A stretch of DNA of 64,000 bases from Desmospora profundinema. Its GTDB lineage: Bacteria > Bacillota > Bacilli > Thermoactinomycetales > DSM-45169. Location of the stretch: the NCBI RefSeq assembly GCF_031454155.1, contig NZ_JAVDQG010000001.1, forward strand, positions 682,001-746,000, written 5' to 3'. A program made the translations under genes and the position numbers. Shown piece by piece: positions 19,056-28,086 of the stretch; the first letter of the stretch is position 1, and each line of letters starts with the position of its first letter. Under the pieces are notes generated by a model that worked only from the letters and a program-made list of their open reading frames with translations, searched no databases and was not told where the DNA came from.

Positions 19056-19123
19056 GTGTGCACCTCCATTTTGATAATTGAGCCGTGAGCGCGGTCTGCA
19101 CAACCCGTTACAATCTGCCCGGT

Positions 19124-19184
19124 CCGGTGTGATTGTCTTCGAGCTCTTGCCAAAAGCGCAAGGGCTATCAAAGAACAACACCGG
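19124..19184. repeat. dispersed hairpin repeat, copy A (gcvT leader)
   Basis: Outer stem CCGGTGT/ACACCGG encloses an inner stem AGCTCTTGC/GCAAGGGCT with the loop CAAAAGC. The apical part GTCTTCG-N-CTCTTGC-AAAAGCGCA recurs at 27940 and 38374 with different but still paired stems. This copy lies inside the gcvT leader between riboswitch and start codon. The right flank, GACCAGACA followed by a CCTAG, also matches copy C. Confidence 0.6.
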
Positions 19185-19264
19185 GTTCATGTACGTTCGA
19201 TTGACCAGACACGTCCTAGGCTTCTATCCCTAAAAAGGGATTGTACTCCCCCGATCCATGTAAC

Positions 19265-19550
19265 CCCTGTCCGGTTTACCTGAGAGTTCGACCCGGTACT
19301 CACCCACTTCTCAGGGTGAAACCCCTCCAATTATCATCCTGGAAGGAATCCGGGCTTTGCCCCTTGGGTGGCCTAGACGGCGCTTTCCAGAGGAGCGTCC
19401 GGCGGGCCTCCTTTTGCCTGAGAGATTCACTTTGAAGACTGATCCGTCACGGATACACGAGCCATCCGTTCTCACCGTGCGGAATCAATGACTCCTCAAA
19501 GCTTGCTCCTTCGGCGCCACATCGACAGCATGTGGTCTCTCCTCCCGCCA
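19265..19550 (-). promoter_or_regulatory. tandem glycine riboswitch controlling gcvT-gcvPA-gcvPB
   Basis: Two successive glycine aptamers are readable on the minus strand. Aptamer 1 (about 19550-19412) has GGAGAGACC, then GCGCCGAAGGAGCAAGC, and closes with AATCTCTCAGGCAAAAGG. Aptamer 2 (about 19412-19265) has GGACGCTCCTCTGGAAAGC, CCCAAGGGGCAAAGCCC and closes with AACTCTCAGGTAAACCGG. The paired arrangement in front of gcvT is the classical cooperative or linked glycine sensor that turns on glycine cleavage when glycine is plentiful. The expression platform is in the 210 bases before gcvT; I see no poly-T terminator there, so control may be translational. Confidence 0.9.
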
Positions 19551-19714
19551 TCAACCGCCGGAACCAGAGAAATTCAATTCCATTGTGCCACAAATGGCGC
19601 CTTATTTCGATCCTTACGATAAAAGGAGCTTCCATACGGGAGAAACAAGAACACATAATCTTGTTTTATCCTTTCCATACTAAGACGGATTAACAGAGAA
19701 AAAGGGGGATCGCG

Positions 19715-21436
19715 ATGGAATGGGTTCCGATTCGAATGGACCGCCGGTGGTTGGGAAGGTTCATGAAACAGGCGGAAGTAGACAGTGGTTGGAGCACGTG
19801 GGAACGGTACCGATTGGCTGTGGAGGCGGCGGAGGCACAGCGGATCCCCGACTTCGACACATTGCGTTGCCTGCCCCATTTGCAGGGATTTACCCCCATG
19901 CCCCACCAGGTGGAGACAGCCCGGCGAGTGCTGGGTGACATGCGGGGGCGAGCCATTTTGGCCGATGAAGTCGGGTTGGGAAAAACGATTGAAGCCGGTC
20001 TGATTCTGAAGGAATATATGGTTCGCGGATTGGTATCCAATGCTCTGATCCTGGTCCCCTCTTCGCTGGTGCTGCAATGGACACGGGAATTGAACCAAAA
20101 ATTCCAGATCCCTGCTGCTGCGCAAAAAAAAGCGTGGATGTGGGATCGCCATGATATTTTAGTCGCTTCCATCGACACAGCCAAACGTGATCCCCATCGG
20201 GAGAAGGTGCTCTCCCGCCATTACGACCTTTTGATCGTCGACGAAGCTCATAAATTGAAAAACCGCCGCACGAAAAATTGGCAGTTTGTAAACCAGATCC
20301 AGAAGAAATACAGTCTGTTATTGACGGCGACACCGGTTCAAAACGATCTGCCCGAACTCTACAACCTGGTCACCCTGCTCAAACCGGGACATCTGGGACA
20401 GCAAAACAGCTTCAGCTCCCACTATGTTGCCGGTAAACGGAAGGCGAAAAATGAGGAACAATTGCGGGAAGAAGTCCGGAGGGTGATGATTCGCAACAAA
20501 CGGAGCGACGGCCGTATTCAGTTTACCAACCGCCAAGTGAAGACCGTTCCCATCGTGCTGTCTCCAGAGGAGCGGTCGTTATACGAAGGGGTCACCTCGT
20601 TTGTTCGTCAGCGCTGGCGGGAAGGCGGCGGCAACATCGCGAAAAACCCCCTTTCCCTGATCACCCTGCAACGGGAAGTGTGCAGCAGCCGGGATGCCGC
20701 CTTTCACACTTTATTCAAGTTGCTGCACAAAGGAGAAGCAACTAAGGAACAGCTTTCCCCGGAAGTGGAGGTTTTGATCAATCTGTTACGGGCGGTGAAG
20801 CAACAAACGAAAATAGACAAGACGATTGAGCTCGTCCAATCCATCCAGGGCAAAGTGATCGTCTTCACCGAGTACCGCGCCACCCAGGATATGCTGCTGC
20901 GCGCGCTCCGCTCTCAAGGGATCATCGCCGTCGCATACCGGGGCGGCTTTGGGCGTAATAAAAAAGACTGGATGATGGAGCTTTTCCGCACCCGGGCTCA
21001 AGTGATGGTGGCCACCGAAGCGGGCGGGGAAGGGATCAATCTGCAGTTTTGTCACCATATCATCAACTATGATCTCCCATGGAATCCGATGCGGGTGGAA
21101 CAGCGCATTGGAAGGGTCCACCGATTGGGACAGGAACAAGATGTCACCATCTATAACTTCGCAACAGAGAATACTATTGAGGAACATATCCTGTGGCTTC
21201 TTCATGAAAAAATTGATCTGTTCCGGACCGTGATCGGTGAGATGGAAGACATCCTGGAGCGATTCAACAACAAGGAGGGAATGGAGCAAAACCTGATGCG
21301 GATCTTGATGGAAGCGAAAAGCGATCAGGAGATCCGTTCCCGCCTCGACCAATTGGGAGATGAGTTTCACCAGGCACGGACCCAATCCGCTCAAACTCGC
21401 AAGCAGTGGGAGGAGTTGTTGGATGGAACCGAATGA
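19715..21436 (+). CDS. yqhH: SNF2-family DEAD/DEAH helicase
   Basis: 573 residues, close to B. subtilis YqhH. Visible motifs: PHQVETARRVL, Walker A ADEVGLGKTIEAGLI, DEAH in LLIVDEAHKLKN, LLLTATPVQN motif III, TEYRATQD motif IV, and NYDLPWNPMRVEQRIGRVHRLGQ motif VI. SNF2 enzymes translocate on double-stranded DNA and remodel bound protein; the specific target of this bacterial group is unknown. It is divergent from the glycine cleavage operon and overlaps yqhG by 14 bases, the same arrangement as I recall from B. subtilis. The ribosome site GGGGG lies 7 bases before ATG. Confidence 0.9.
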   Translation: MEWVPIRMDRRWLGRFMKQAEVDSGWSTWERYRLAVEAAEAQRIPDFDTLRCLPHLQGFTPMPHQVETARRVLGDMRGRAILADEVGLGKTIEAGLILKEYMVRGLVSNALILVPSSLVLQWTRELNQKFQIPAAAQKKAWMWDRHDILVASIDTAKRDPHREKVLSRHYDLLIVDEAHKLKNRRTKNWQFVNQIQKKYSLLLTATPVQNDLPELYNLVTLLKPGHLGQQNSFSSHYVAGKRKAKNEEQLREEVRRVMIRNKRSDGRIQFTNRQVKTVPIVLSPEERSLYEGVTSFVRQRWREGGGNIAKNPLSLITLQREVCSSRDAAFHTLFKLLHKGEATKEQLSPEVEVLINLLRAVKQQTKIDKTIELVQSIQGKVIVFTEYRATQDMLLRALRSQGIIAVAYRGGFGRNKKDWMMELFRTRAQVMVATEAGGEGINLQFCHHIINYDLPWNPMRVEQRIGRVHRLGQEQDVTIYNFATENTIEEHILWLLHEKIDLFRTVIGEMEDILERFNNKEGMEQNLMRILMEAKSDQEIRSRLDQLGDEFHQARTQSAQTRKQWEELLDGTE

Positions 21437-22238
21437 GGTGAAAGCATTCACCGAGCGTTATCTGGAGATCTACGGATGTACACTCGTGGAGAGAGGAGAA
21501 CACTATTTGCAAACCCGCCTCTCCGAGGAGGTGGACAAAGACTTAGTCCACCGCCCGTTCTATTGGATGTATGTAGAAAAGATGGGGTTGGAGCCTCAGG
21601 CCAGTACCCTCTCATTCACCTTCCATGCCGATCAGGCCCCCGAAGGGATGCAATCGGAGCTTCTCTCTTTCGGTTCCCCCCGTTTCTCCGCTATTCTCCG
21701 CTCCGCCCGGGAGAAAGGACGTTTCGTCCGCCTGTATGAAGAGTCCGGAACATCCGCCCGGCTTTGGGGGCAGTCCCGTCCATACGAACCTTGGCTGGGG
21801 GTCCACTTTCTCGTCTCCTTCATCTGCGACCGTAAACGGGACGAGATCCGGGATTTGGGCATCGACCTTCGGACAGGCGAAATCCGGGAGGGATTTCATC
21901 AAGACTGTTTACAGAAAAAATGGAACCAAAAGCTGCCGGCCCAACGACACATCCTTCCCCATCGTCTCACCCTCCCGGAAGCGGCAGGGGAGTTGGAGTA
22001 TTACCTGCAGGGATGGATTGAACGCCAGGATGCCGCTTGGTTCCGGGAGGCCAAGGAGCGATTGAATCAAGAGCTGAAGCAAATTCATGCTTATTACCCC
22101 GAAGAGTGGAAAATGAGCGATGAACTCCACCGGGAGAAGAAACAGCGACTACGGGAGACCGTCTGGCAGTATCATCCCCGTGTAGAAGTGGAAGTCGTAG
22201 GTGCCGGCTTGTTTCATCTGGATCCGCAGAAACGATGA
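21423..22238 (+). CDS. yqhG: YqhG family protein
   Basis: 271 residues. It begins MEPNEVKAFTERYLEIYGC, matching the YqhG family in length and start; the ATG sits within the last codons of yqhH (14-base overlap), so translation is coupled. The sequence is soluble, Arg/Glu-rich, with SRPYEPWLGVHFLVSFICDRKRDEI in the middle and a long charged helix EAKERLNQELKQIHAYY near the end. No catalytic motif is seen. The constant pairing with the SNF2 helicase suggests the two act together, but no function has been established to my knowledge. Confidence 0.85.
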   Translation: MEPNEVKAFTERYLEIYGCTLVERGEHYLQTRLSEEVDKDLVHRPFYWMYVEKMGLEPQASTLSFTFHADQAPEGMQSELLSFGSPRFSAILRSAREKGRFVRLYEESGTSARLWGQSRPYEPWLGVHFLVSFICDRKRDEIRDLGIDLRTGEIREGFHQDCLQKKWNQKLPAQRHILPHRLTLPEAAGELEYYLQGWIERQDAAWFREAKERLNQELKQIHAYYPEEWKMSDELHREKKQRLRETVWQYHPRVEVEVVGAGLFHLDPQKR

Positions 22239-22305
22239 GAGGAAACAAAATGAAAAAAGATGATTCCTTAACAATAAAGAGGACGAAACCTCTAACCTTC
22301 GTGAC

Positions 22306-22338
22306 AAAGCCCTGCGCCAAAAAGGCGACAGGGCTTTT
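22306..22338 (+). terminator. terminator of yqhH-yqhG
   Basis: AAAGCCCTG/CAGGGCTTT stem with an inner GCC/GGC and an A-rich loop, ending in TTTT. Confidence 0.85.
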
Positions 22339-22375
22339 CAAGCACCATCTGCTAAAATAGCGGGCAGCGTGAGGC

Positions 22376-22516
22376 TTACGTGCTCGGTCTGTTGGGCCCT
22401 TCCAACTTTTTGTTTCCGTAGCCGGACGCCTTCAACTCTTCCCTCTTTTCGGCAGAATCTGCCTGTTTGGCTCGTTGTTCACGGCTTTCATTTTCTTTAT
22501 GGTGATTGTCGTCCAT
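22376..22516 (-). CDS. small charged protein, unknown (46 residues)
   Basis: The ORF reads MDDNHHKENESREQRAKQAD and continues to a C-terminus ending GYGNKKLEGPNRPST. AAAGGAGG stands 8 bases before the ATG, a near-perfect ribosome site. The product is very hydrophilic, with no signal or membrane segment, and reminds me of the short, sporulation-associated or stress proteins of Bacillales, but I cannot name it. It is convergent with yqhG and lies behind that gene's terminator. It is shorter than most gene-calling cut-offs. Confidence 0.65.
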   Translation of the reverse strand: MDDNHHKENESREQRAKQADSAEKREELKASGYGNKKLEGPNRPST

Positions 22517-22733
22517 CCAAACAGCCTCCTTTCTTCCCTATCTTTCCCACGAGTGAAAGAGCCATGCGGTAAAAAATAGCCCTGGTTTGATGAAGCTTGT
22601 TTTAAGCCCTTGTTAAGTTTTCATTTAGCGACTACTCACCCCTCCACTCCCATGGTATCGTGAACATGATTGAATCGGCCTTTTCGTAAACCACCTGCAA
22701 CAGAGCCGATGATGTTAATTCGGGGGGATTGAC

Positions 22734-23759
22734 ATGCTTGAGATTGGACACCAACTGCGGGCTGCCCGGGAAAGCGCAGGCTTTTCCCTTGAAGACATGC
22801 AAGGCTTGACCCGCATTCCCATCAATGAATTGATCGCACTGGAGGAAGGCCGCTTCGACCGTCTGCCCGGCTCCTTCACTGTGCGCTCCCATATACGAAG
22901 CTATGCCGTTCAAGTAGGCCTGGAACCTACGAAACTCCTGCAACAACTACGGACATCCGGTAGGATGAACATCCCCTCCCATGCTTCCGGAAGCCACCAC
23001 TTCACCGATCCAGAGGAGACAAATACTCCTATTCCTTTTCACAGTAAGGAAAACTCCTCTTCCACAAAGACTCCTTTGGCCTGGGAGAAGACGCCACCCA
23101 CTCAGAAGGTCCCTCCTTTTCCACCTCCTCCGCGGGCTACGGGTCCACTTCCGGTTACGCCTTGGTATGAGTCCCTGGAACTGAGAGAGGGACCCGTTCC
23201 GGATCCATCCTTTTCCCAAGACGACAGACATGAGGAAATAGCTGTCCGCAGGAACCGGCGCACCTCCCTGCGCAGCCATAAAACGGTTCGCTGGCCCATT
23301 TGGGTGGCGACCGTTGTATTCCTTCTTTTGATTCCCATCGGGATCTGGGCCGTGCAGATACTTCCCGGAATCGAATCGAATCCCCCATCCAAAGAGTCTG
23401 GATCACCACCCGCTGGCAACAACGCTCCTCTCACCGACCCGGTGGATGCATCAATCCCGAAGGGGATGATCCTGATTGACCGTGATGATAAAAAAAGCCA
23501 GTTTGAACTCGTCAACAATCAAGATCTGATCCTGGAAATCTACGCAGCTGACACCTGTTGGGTCCAAATCCGTGAAAACGAAGATGGCGGCTATTTAAAG
23601 GAAATTACGTTAGAAAAAGGGGATATTTTCCAATTCCCTCACCCACAACGGGTTTCCACCGATCTCTGGATCCTGCTGGGTGCCCCAGACCAAGTCGAGG
23701 TGAGTGTCAACGGACAAAGAATCACAGCTACCGAAGTGATTCACATCGATAAAAAGTGA
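22734..23759 (+). CDS. RodZ-like protein: HTH, single membrane helix, DUF4115
   Basis: 341 residues. Residues 1-70 are a helix-turn-helix of the RodZ/YmfM type (IGHQLRAARESAGFSLEDMQ, then PGSFTVRSHIRSYA). Residues 80-180 are a Pro/Ser-rich cytoplasmic linker. A membrane helix at 188-210 (WPIWVATVVFLLLIPIGIW) follows a basic stretch, and the extracellular DUF4115-like beta domain is at about 230-341 (TCWVQIRENEDGGYLKEITL). RodZ tethers MreB to the elongation machinery. This one is isolated from ymfM neighbours (pgsA, cinA), so it may be a paralogue. It starts ATGCTTGAGATTGG, with GGGGGG 5 bases before. Confidence 0.8.
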   Translation: MLEIGHQLRAARESAGFSLEDMQGLTRIPINELIALEEGRFDRLPGSFTVRSHIRSYAVQVGLEPTKLLQQLRTSGRMNIPSHASGSHHFTDPEETNTPIPFHSKENSSSTKTPLAWEKTPPTQKVPPFPPPPRATGPLPVTPWYESLELREGPVPDPSFSQDDRHEEIAVRRNRRTSLRSHKTVRWPIWVATVVFLLLIPIGIWAVQILPGIESNPPSKESGSPPAGNNAPLTDPVDASIPKGMILIDRDDKKSQFELVNNQDLILEIYAADTCWVQIRENEDGGYLKEITLEKGDIFQFPHPQRVSTDLWILLGAPDQVEVSVNGQRITATEVIHIDKK

Positions 23760-23798
23760 ATGGGAGAGGACAGGACACACCCTTCCCATTCATTTTTT
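23753..23798. terminator. bidirectional terminator between the RodZ-like and CwlC-like genes
   Basis: TGAATGGGA/TCCCATTCA stem flanked by A and T tracts; it serves both convergent genes. Confidence 0.75.
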
Positions 23799-23830
23799 GC
23801 AGCCAGAATTGCTGGTGGATCTCTTTGCTG

Positions 23831-24619
23831 TCAATCCACCAGGATATAGGCATCTTGGATTCCCAACGCCCGGACTTCCGACAGACGGGCCTCTGCGTTA
23901 GCCCGTTGGGTGAATGCGCCGGCTTGCACCCGGTACCATGTGGCGCCATCGATCACAGTAGTGACAACCACTGCCTCTATTCCATTTCTATCTAAAAACC
24001 CTTTTCGCTCCTCCGCATTGCTCCGATTCTGGAATGAGCCGGCGATGACGCGGTACAAGGCGGTGGAACGGCGCGGTAATGACAGCGCCTGGGCGATGCC
24101 GTCTGCTGTCGCTTGGGACAGGTCGCGAATAAAGTTGGCATTGCGCAACAAGTTTCGATCGGCAGTGGTGTCGATAAACAGGTTCTCCAACAAAACAGCA
24201 GGCATCCGAGTCTCCCGCAACACATAAAAATTGGCCCGCTTTTTCCCCCGATCCCGCACTTGATACCGGGAACCGATCAATTTCATGACCGTGTCATGAA
24301 TCGTATTTTGCGCCTGGATGGTGAAGTTGGAGACGGGTCCATTGTAAATATAACTCTCCCAACCGGTTCCACCACCGGCATTGATATGAACCGAACAGAA
24401 ATAGTCGGCATTGTTGTTGTTAGCCAGATTGGCCCGCTCCGCCAAGGAAACCGTCCGATCTGTCGTACGGGTCATCAGTACATCGACGATATACTGACTA
24501 GTAAGCGCATCCCTCACCTTCAACCCAATATCCAACGTAAAAGCCTTCTCCTGATATCCTCCACTAACGGCACCGGGATCGCTTCCCCCATGTCCGGGGT
24601 CAATCACCACTTTCGTCAT
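23831..24619 (-). CDS. cwlC: N-acetylmuramoyl-L-alanine amidase with SPOR repeats, CwlC-like
   Basis: 262 residues with no signal peptide, as in B. subtilis CwlC (255 residues), which dissolves the mother cell wall late in sporulation. Residues 1-175 are Amidase_3: zinc ligands His10 (DPGHGG), Glu24, His78 (SVHINAG), and catalytic Glu145 (LLENLFID). Two SPOR-type repeats follow, about 185-220 (LYRVIAGSFQNRSNAEERKG) and 225-262 (WYRVQAGAFTQRANAEARL), which bind septal or denuded glycan. The match to CwlC extends over the whole length. It supports that the organism forms endospores. It is probably sigma-K dependent, but no promoter was verified. Confidence 0.9.
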   Translation of the reverse strand: MTKVVIDPGHGGSDPGAVSGGYQEKAFTLDIGLKVRDALTSQYIVDVLMTRTTDRTVSLAERANLANNNNADYFCSVHINAGGGTGWESYIYNGPVSNFTIQAQNTIHDTVMKLIGSRYQVRDRGKKRANFYVLRETRMPAVLLENLFIDTTADRNLLRNANFIRDLSQATADGIAQALSLPRRSTALYRVIAGSFQNRSNAEERKGFLDRNGIEAVVVTTVIDGATWYRVQAGAFTQRANAEARLSEVRALGIQDAYILVD

Positions 24620-24797
24620 GGTGTAATCACCTCTGCTACTAGACTATGAAAGCGCAGTCAATACGGTGATAGACCCTGGCGGAGAGAAGCACCCAAATAG
24701 AAGAAATAGAGAAGGACCAGCGGAACATTGCAGGGAAACGTCTCCTCCATATCAAAGATTAGTAGCAGCAAAAAGCCAGCGAGACGAGGAGGAAGCC

Positions 24798-26609
24798 ATG
24801 ATTTCATTTTCCAAGCCAGATGTGGAACAATTCTTTCGAACACTGATCATCCAGAACTTTGCCGTCAGCCCTGATGAGAAACAATTGATTTTTAGTACCA
24901 ACCTAGGCGGTACCTTCGATTTGTGGGGAATGGATTTGCCCCGCACGTTCCCCTACCCCCTCACATTCCACAGCCAGAGCAGCCACGGTATCCACTTTGA
25001 CAAGCAAGGACGGTTCATTATCGCCAGCTTCGATCACGACGGGGATGAATTTACTCAGCTGTATGCACTGCCTCCTCAGGGAGGCGAGTCAAAGCCCCTC
25101 CGTGTCCAAAAAGGAGAACGGCACTTTTTTGGCGGACTCTCCCAGGACGGAGCCCGCCTCTACTATACCTCCACCAAGGGAAACCCTACATATTTGAACA
25201 CCTATTGCTACGATCTTAAAACGGGGGAAGAAAACCTGCTGTTGAAGGGGGAGAAGGGAGCAACCACCCTGATCGATGTCAGCCCTGATGAAACAGCCTG
25301 GCTCTTTGGAACTCACTTTGCCAACACCCATACTCTCGCCTTTGTCTATAAAGAAGGGGAAAAAATTTTGTTAACCCCTCTGAGTGAAGCACAACATACG
25401 GTCTCCGACGCTTTGTTCATATCGGAAACCGAAGTGTATCTCCTAACCGACTACGATGCCGATTTTTCCTACTTGGCTCATTTCAACTTAGAAACGCGAA
25501 CATTTACCAAGCTTCTTTCCCTGGAGAAAGAGAGCTTTACTACCCTGAAGCTGGACAAGAAGCAGAACTGTCTGTACTTGGTGGGCTCTTCTGGAGTGGA
25601 AGACCGACTGTATCGCTACGCAATCACCCAGGGGAATCTAAATCGGTTGGAATCACCCGTCGATGTGATTGAACAGTTAACGGTCAGTGAAAGTGGCAAT
25701 ATTTATCTTCTCGGCCGCAGCGCCACTCTTCCCTTTAACCTGTTTCGGTTAAAGAAAGATGCCAAAGAGTGGACTCCTCTCACCGATTTTAAAGTTCCCG
25801 GTGTTCCCCGGGAGGAGCTGATTGAACCGGAAGTATTCACTTACCCCTCCCATGACGGCCTGGAAATCGAAGGGTTGTACTTCCGCGCCAATCCGGAGAC
25901 CAACAACGGCCACCTCATTCTGTGGCCCCATGGAGGTCCCCAAGCAGCGGAGCGCAAAATGTTTCGGGCGCTGTTTCAGTTCCTTCTCAACCGGGGTTAC
26001 AGCATTCTCGCTCCCAATTTCCGAGGCTCCTCCGGTTACGGCCTTTCCTTTATGAAAAAAGTAGAGGGAGACTGGGGACACGGGCCGAGACTGGACAATG
26101 TCCATGCGCTGGACTACGCCATCGCTCAGGGATGGGCGGATAAGGACAAGATCCTGTTGATGGGAGGCAGTTACGGGGGCTATATGGCTCTCTTGCTGCA
26201 CGGCCGCCATGGGGAAGCCTTCAAAGCCGTGGTGGATATCTTTGGGGTGTCCAACCTGTTCAGCTTTGTCGAAACCGTTCCCGATCATTGGAAGCCCGCC
26301 ATGAAGCAATGGGTGGGTGATCCAGAGAAAGACAGAGAAAAATTTATCGAGGATTCACCCATCACTTATTTGGACGGGATGACGAAACCCATGCTTGTCA
26401 TCCAGGGAGCCAACGACCCTCGGGTGGTTCAGGCGGAGTCGGACCAAGTGGTGGAAGCCCTCCGGAAGCGAGGAGTGGAAGTGGAGTATCTGGTACTGGA
26501 AGACGAGGGACACGGCTTCTCCAAAAAAGCCAATGAAATTGAAGTATATCGGCGGGTACTCGACTTTTTCGATCGTCATGCGATCAAGGCTGGTACTGCC
26601 GCCCGTTAA
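24798..26609 (+). CDS. S9 family peptidase (acylaminoacyl/prolyl oligopeptidase-like)
   Basis: 603 residues: a beta-propeller of about 350 residues (LIFSTNLGGTFDLWGMD, VSPDEKQ-type blades) and a C-terminal alpha/beta-hydrolase. Catalytic triad by motif: Ser458 in MGGSYGGYMALL, Asp540 in GANDPRVVQAES, and His572 in EGHGFSK. The oxyanion HG motif is at LILWPHGGP. It is cytoplasmic and cleaves short or N-blocked peptides; B. subtilis YuxL is a comparable protein. The start is placed at MISFSKPDVEQ, with GAGGAGG 6 bases upstream, instead of 44 codons earlier where no ribosome site exists. Confidence 0.9.
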   Translation: MISFSKPDVEQFFRTLIIQNFAVSPDEKQLIFSTNLGGTFDLWGMDLPRTFPYPLTFHSQSSHGIHFDKQGRFIIASFDHDGDEFTQLYALPPQGGESKPLRVQKGERHFFGGLSQDGARLYYTSTKGNPTYLNTYCYDLKTGEENLLLKGEKGATTLIDVSPDETAWLFGTHFANTHTLAFVYKEGEKILLTPLSEAQHTVSDALFISETEVYLLTDYDADFSYLAHFNLETRTFTKLLSLEKESFTTLKLDKKQNCLYLVGSSGVEDRLYRYAITQGNLNRLESPVDVIEQLTVSESGNIYLLGRSATLPFNLFRLKKDAKEWTPLTDFKVPGVPREELIEPEVFTYPSHDGLEIEGLYFRANPETNNGHLILWPHGGPQAAERKMFRALFQFLLNRGYSILAPNFRGSSGYGLSFMKKVEGDWGHGPRLDNVHALDYAIAQGWADKDKILLMGGSYGGYMALLLHGRHGEAFKAVVDIFGVSNLFSFVETVPDHWKPAMKQWVGDPEKDREKFIEDSPITYLDGMTKPMLVIQGANDPRVVQAESDQVVEALRKRGVEVEYLVLEDEGHGFSKKANEIEVYRRVLDFFDRHAIKAGTAAR

Positions 26610-26625
26610 GTCGTTGTTGTTAGAC

Positions 26626-26663
26626 AAAAAACCAGCGCACCGTTTACAGGTGGCTGGTTTTTT
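26626..26663. terminator. bidirectional terminator between S9 peptidase and gbsB
   Basis: AAAACCAGC/GCTGGTTTT stem with an inner ACC/GGT and A/T tracts on both sides. Confidence 0.85.
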
Positions 26664-26677
26664 ATATAAGGCGGCAC

Positions 26678-27880
26678 TCAGTCGATCGTGGATTCTTCCA
26701 GGCCCAGGCACCGCCGGTAAATCCACTTATACCCTTCCAGGTGGATCACGCGCGGATTACCAACGGTTTGCGGGTCATCGTAAGCGGCTTGAGCGTAACG
26801 ATCGATATCGTTCGGATCTACGCCTTGTTCCAGCAGCGTAGGGATTTCCACGTCGGACACCAACTGTTCCACTTCGATGACAGCCATTTTGGCCGCATCT
26901 TCCACGGTCAAGCCGGCGGTATCCACTCCCAGGGCTTGGGCGATCCGGGCAAATTTGTCCGGACATCCCATCCAATTGTACTCCATCACGGCAGGCAGCA
27001 TGGCGGATACGCACTGTCCGTGCATCACCGGAACCATTCCGCCCAAGGTCTGGGCCATGGCATGGGCGGCACCGGCAGAGTCACTGCCGTAAGACAAGCC
27101 GGCCAGCATTGCCGCCTGCGCCATCCCGTAACGGGCCTCGATGTCGTTGCCGTTGGCATAAGCGCGACGCAGGTATTTTCCCACATACTCAATCGCCAAC
27201 AATGCGACGGCATCCGTCAAGGGTTGCGATTGGTGCATGGTGTAGCACTCAATGGCGTGGGATAGCGCGTCTACTCCCGTAGCAGCGGTGATATGGGGAG
27301 GCATGGACAGGTGAAGCTTCGGATCGATGATCGCCAAATGAGCCGGAATCAGCGGCCCTCCGGTATTAAATTTAATCTCGCGCACCGGATCTTTAATGAC
27401 CGCCCACTGGGTCACTTCACTCCCCGTACCGGCAGTGGTCGGGATGGTCGTCAAAGGCGGAATCCGTTTTTCCAGAGGTTTACCGGCATCGGACGCCTCA
27501 TAATTTAAAACCGGTTCACCATGGACCACTTCCACACCGATCGCTTTGGCGGTGTCCATGGAACTGCCGCCCCCGACAGCAACGAGTCCATTACACTCCT
27601 GCTCCTTGAAGGTAGCACTTCCTTTAGCCACCAGTTCGGTATCCGGCTCCCCCTGAATATCATGAAAAACGGTGACATCGATCCCCGCTTCCTTCAGGCT
27701 GTTTGCGATGGGGTCGACAATCCCGGCTTGATAAAGTCCCTTATCGGTTACGATCATTGCTTTGCTGACACCCAGGGCTTTCACTTCTTCCCCTGTGTTT
27801 TCCGAAACACCAATTCCGGAGACCACCTTGGTGGGCATGACAAATTCCTTACGGTCCAACATCTGTTCCATACGCATCAT
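26678..27880 (-). CDS. gbsB: iron-containing alcohol dehydrogenase, probable choline dehydrogenase
   Basis: 400 residues of the type III (Fe) alcohol dehydrogenase family. NAD-binding VAVGGGSSMDTAKAIG and the metal ligands around PTTAGTGSEVTQ, GVDALSHAIECY and AHAMAQTLGGMVPVMHGQC are visible. In B. subtilis GbsB oxidises choline to betaine aldehyde. That role is inferred here from the neighbouring betaine aldehyde dehydrogenase, GbsR regulator and choline-type symporter. It lies 206 bases downstream of gbsA on the same strand, with a hairpin repeat between. Another alcohol substrate is possible if the context were ignored. Confidence 0.88.
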   Translation of the reverse strand: MMRMEQMLDRKEFVMPTKVVSGIGVSENTGEEVKALGVSKAMIVTDKGLYQAGIVDPIANSLKEAGIDVTVFHDIQGEPDTELVAKGSATFKEQECNGLVAVGGGSSMDTAKAIGVEVVHGEPVLNYEASDAGKPLEKRIPPLTTIPTTAGTGSEVTQWAVIKDPVREIKFNTGGPLIPAHLAIIDPKLHLSMPPHITAATGVDALSHAIECYTMHQSQPLTDAVALLAIEYVGKYLRRAYANGNDIEARYGMAQAAMLAGLSYGSDSAGAAHAMAQTLGGMVPVMHGQCVSAMLPAVMEYNWMGCPDKFARIAQALGVDTAGLTVEDAAKMAVIEVEQLVSDVEIPTLLEQGVDPNDIDRYAQAAYDDPQTVGNPRVIHLEGYKWIYRRCLGLEESTID

Positions 27881-27939
27881 GATACAACCATCCTCCTTTT
27901 CAAGAAATATACACCAGTACTATAGTTGTATGAGAACGT

Positions 27940-28014
27940 GGGTTAGTCGGGCTGGCGGGCTGTCTTCGATCTCTTGCAAAAAGCGCATAGCGAGACCAGG
28001 GAACAAAGTGACCC
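27940..28014. repeat. dispersed hairpin repeat, copy B (between gbsA and gbsB)
   Basis: Outer arms GGGTTAGT/AGTGACCC enclose the conserved apex GTCTTCGATCTCTTGC-AAAAAGCGCATA with inner stem TCTC/GAGA. See copies at 19124 and 38374. Confidence 0.6.
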
Positions 28015-28086
28015 AAGCGAGACTTGTGCTCTATGAGTGCAAAGGATCGCAGTCATCCCACCACCCTCCCTTTTTTCATGTTCGGC

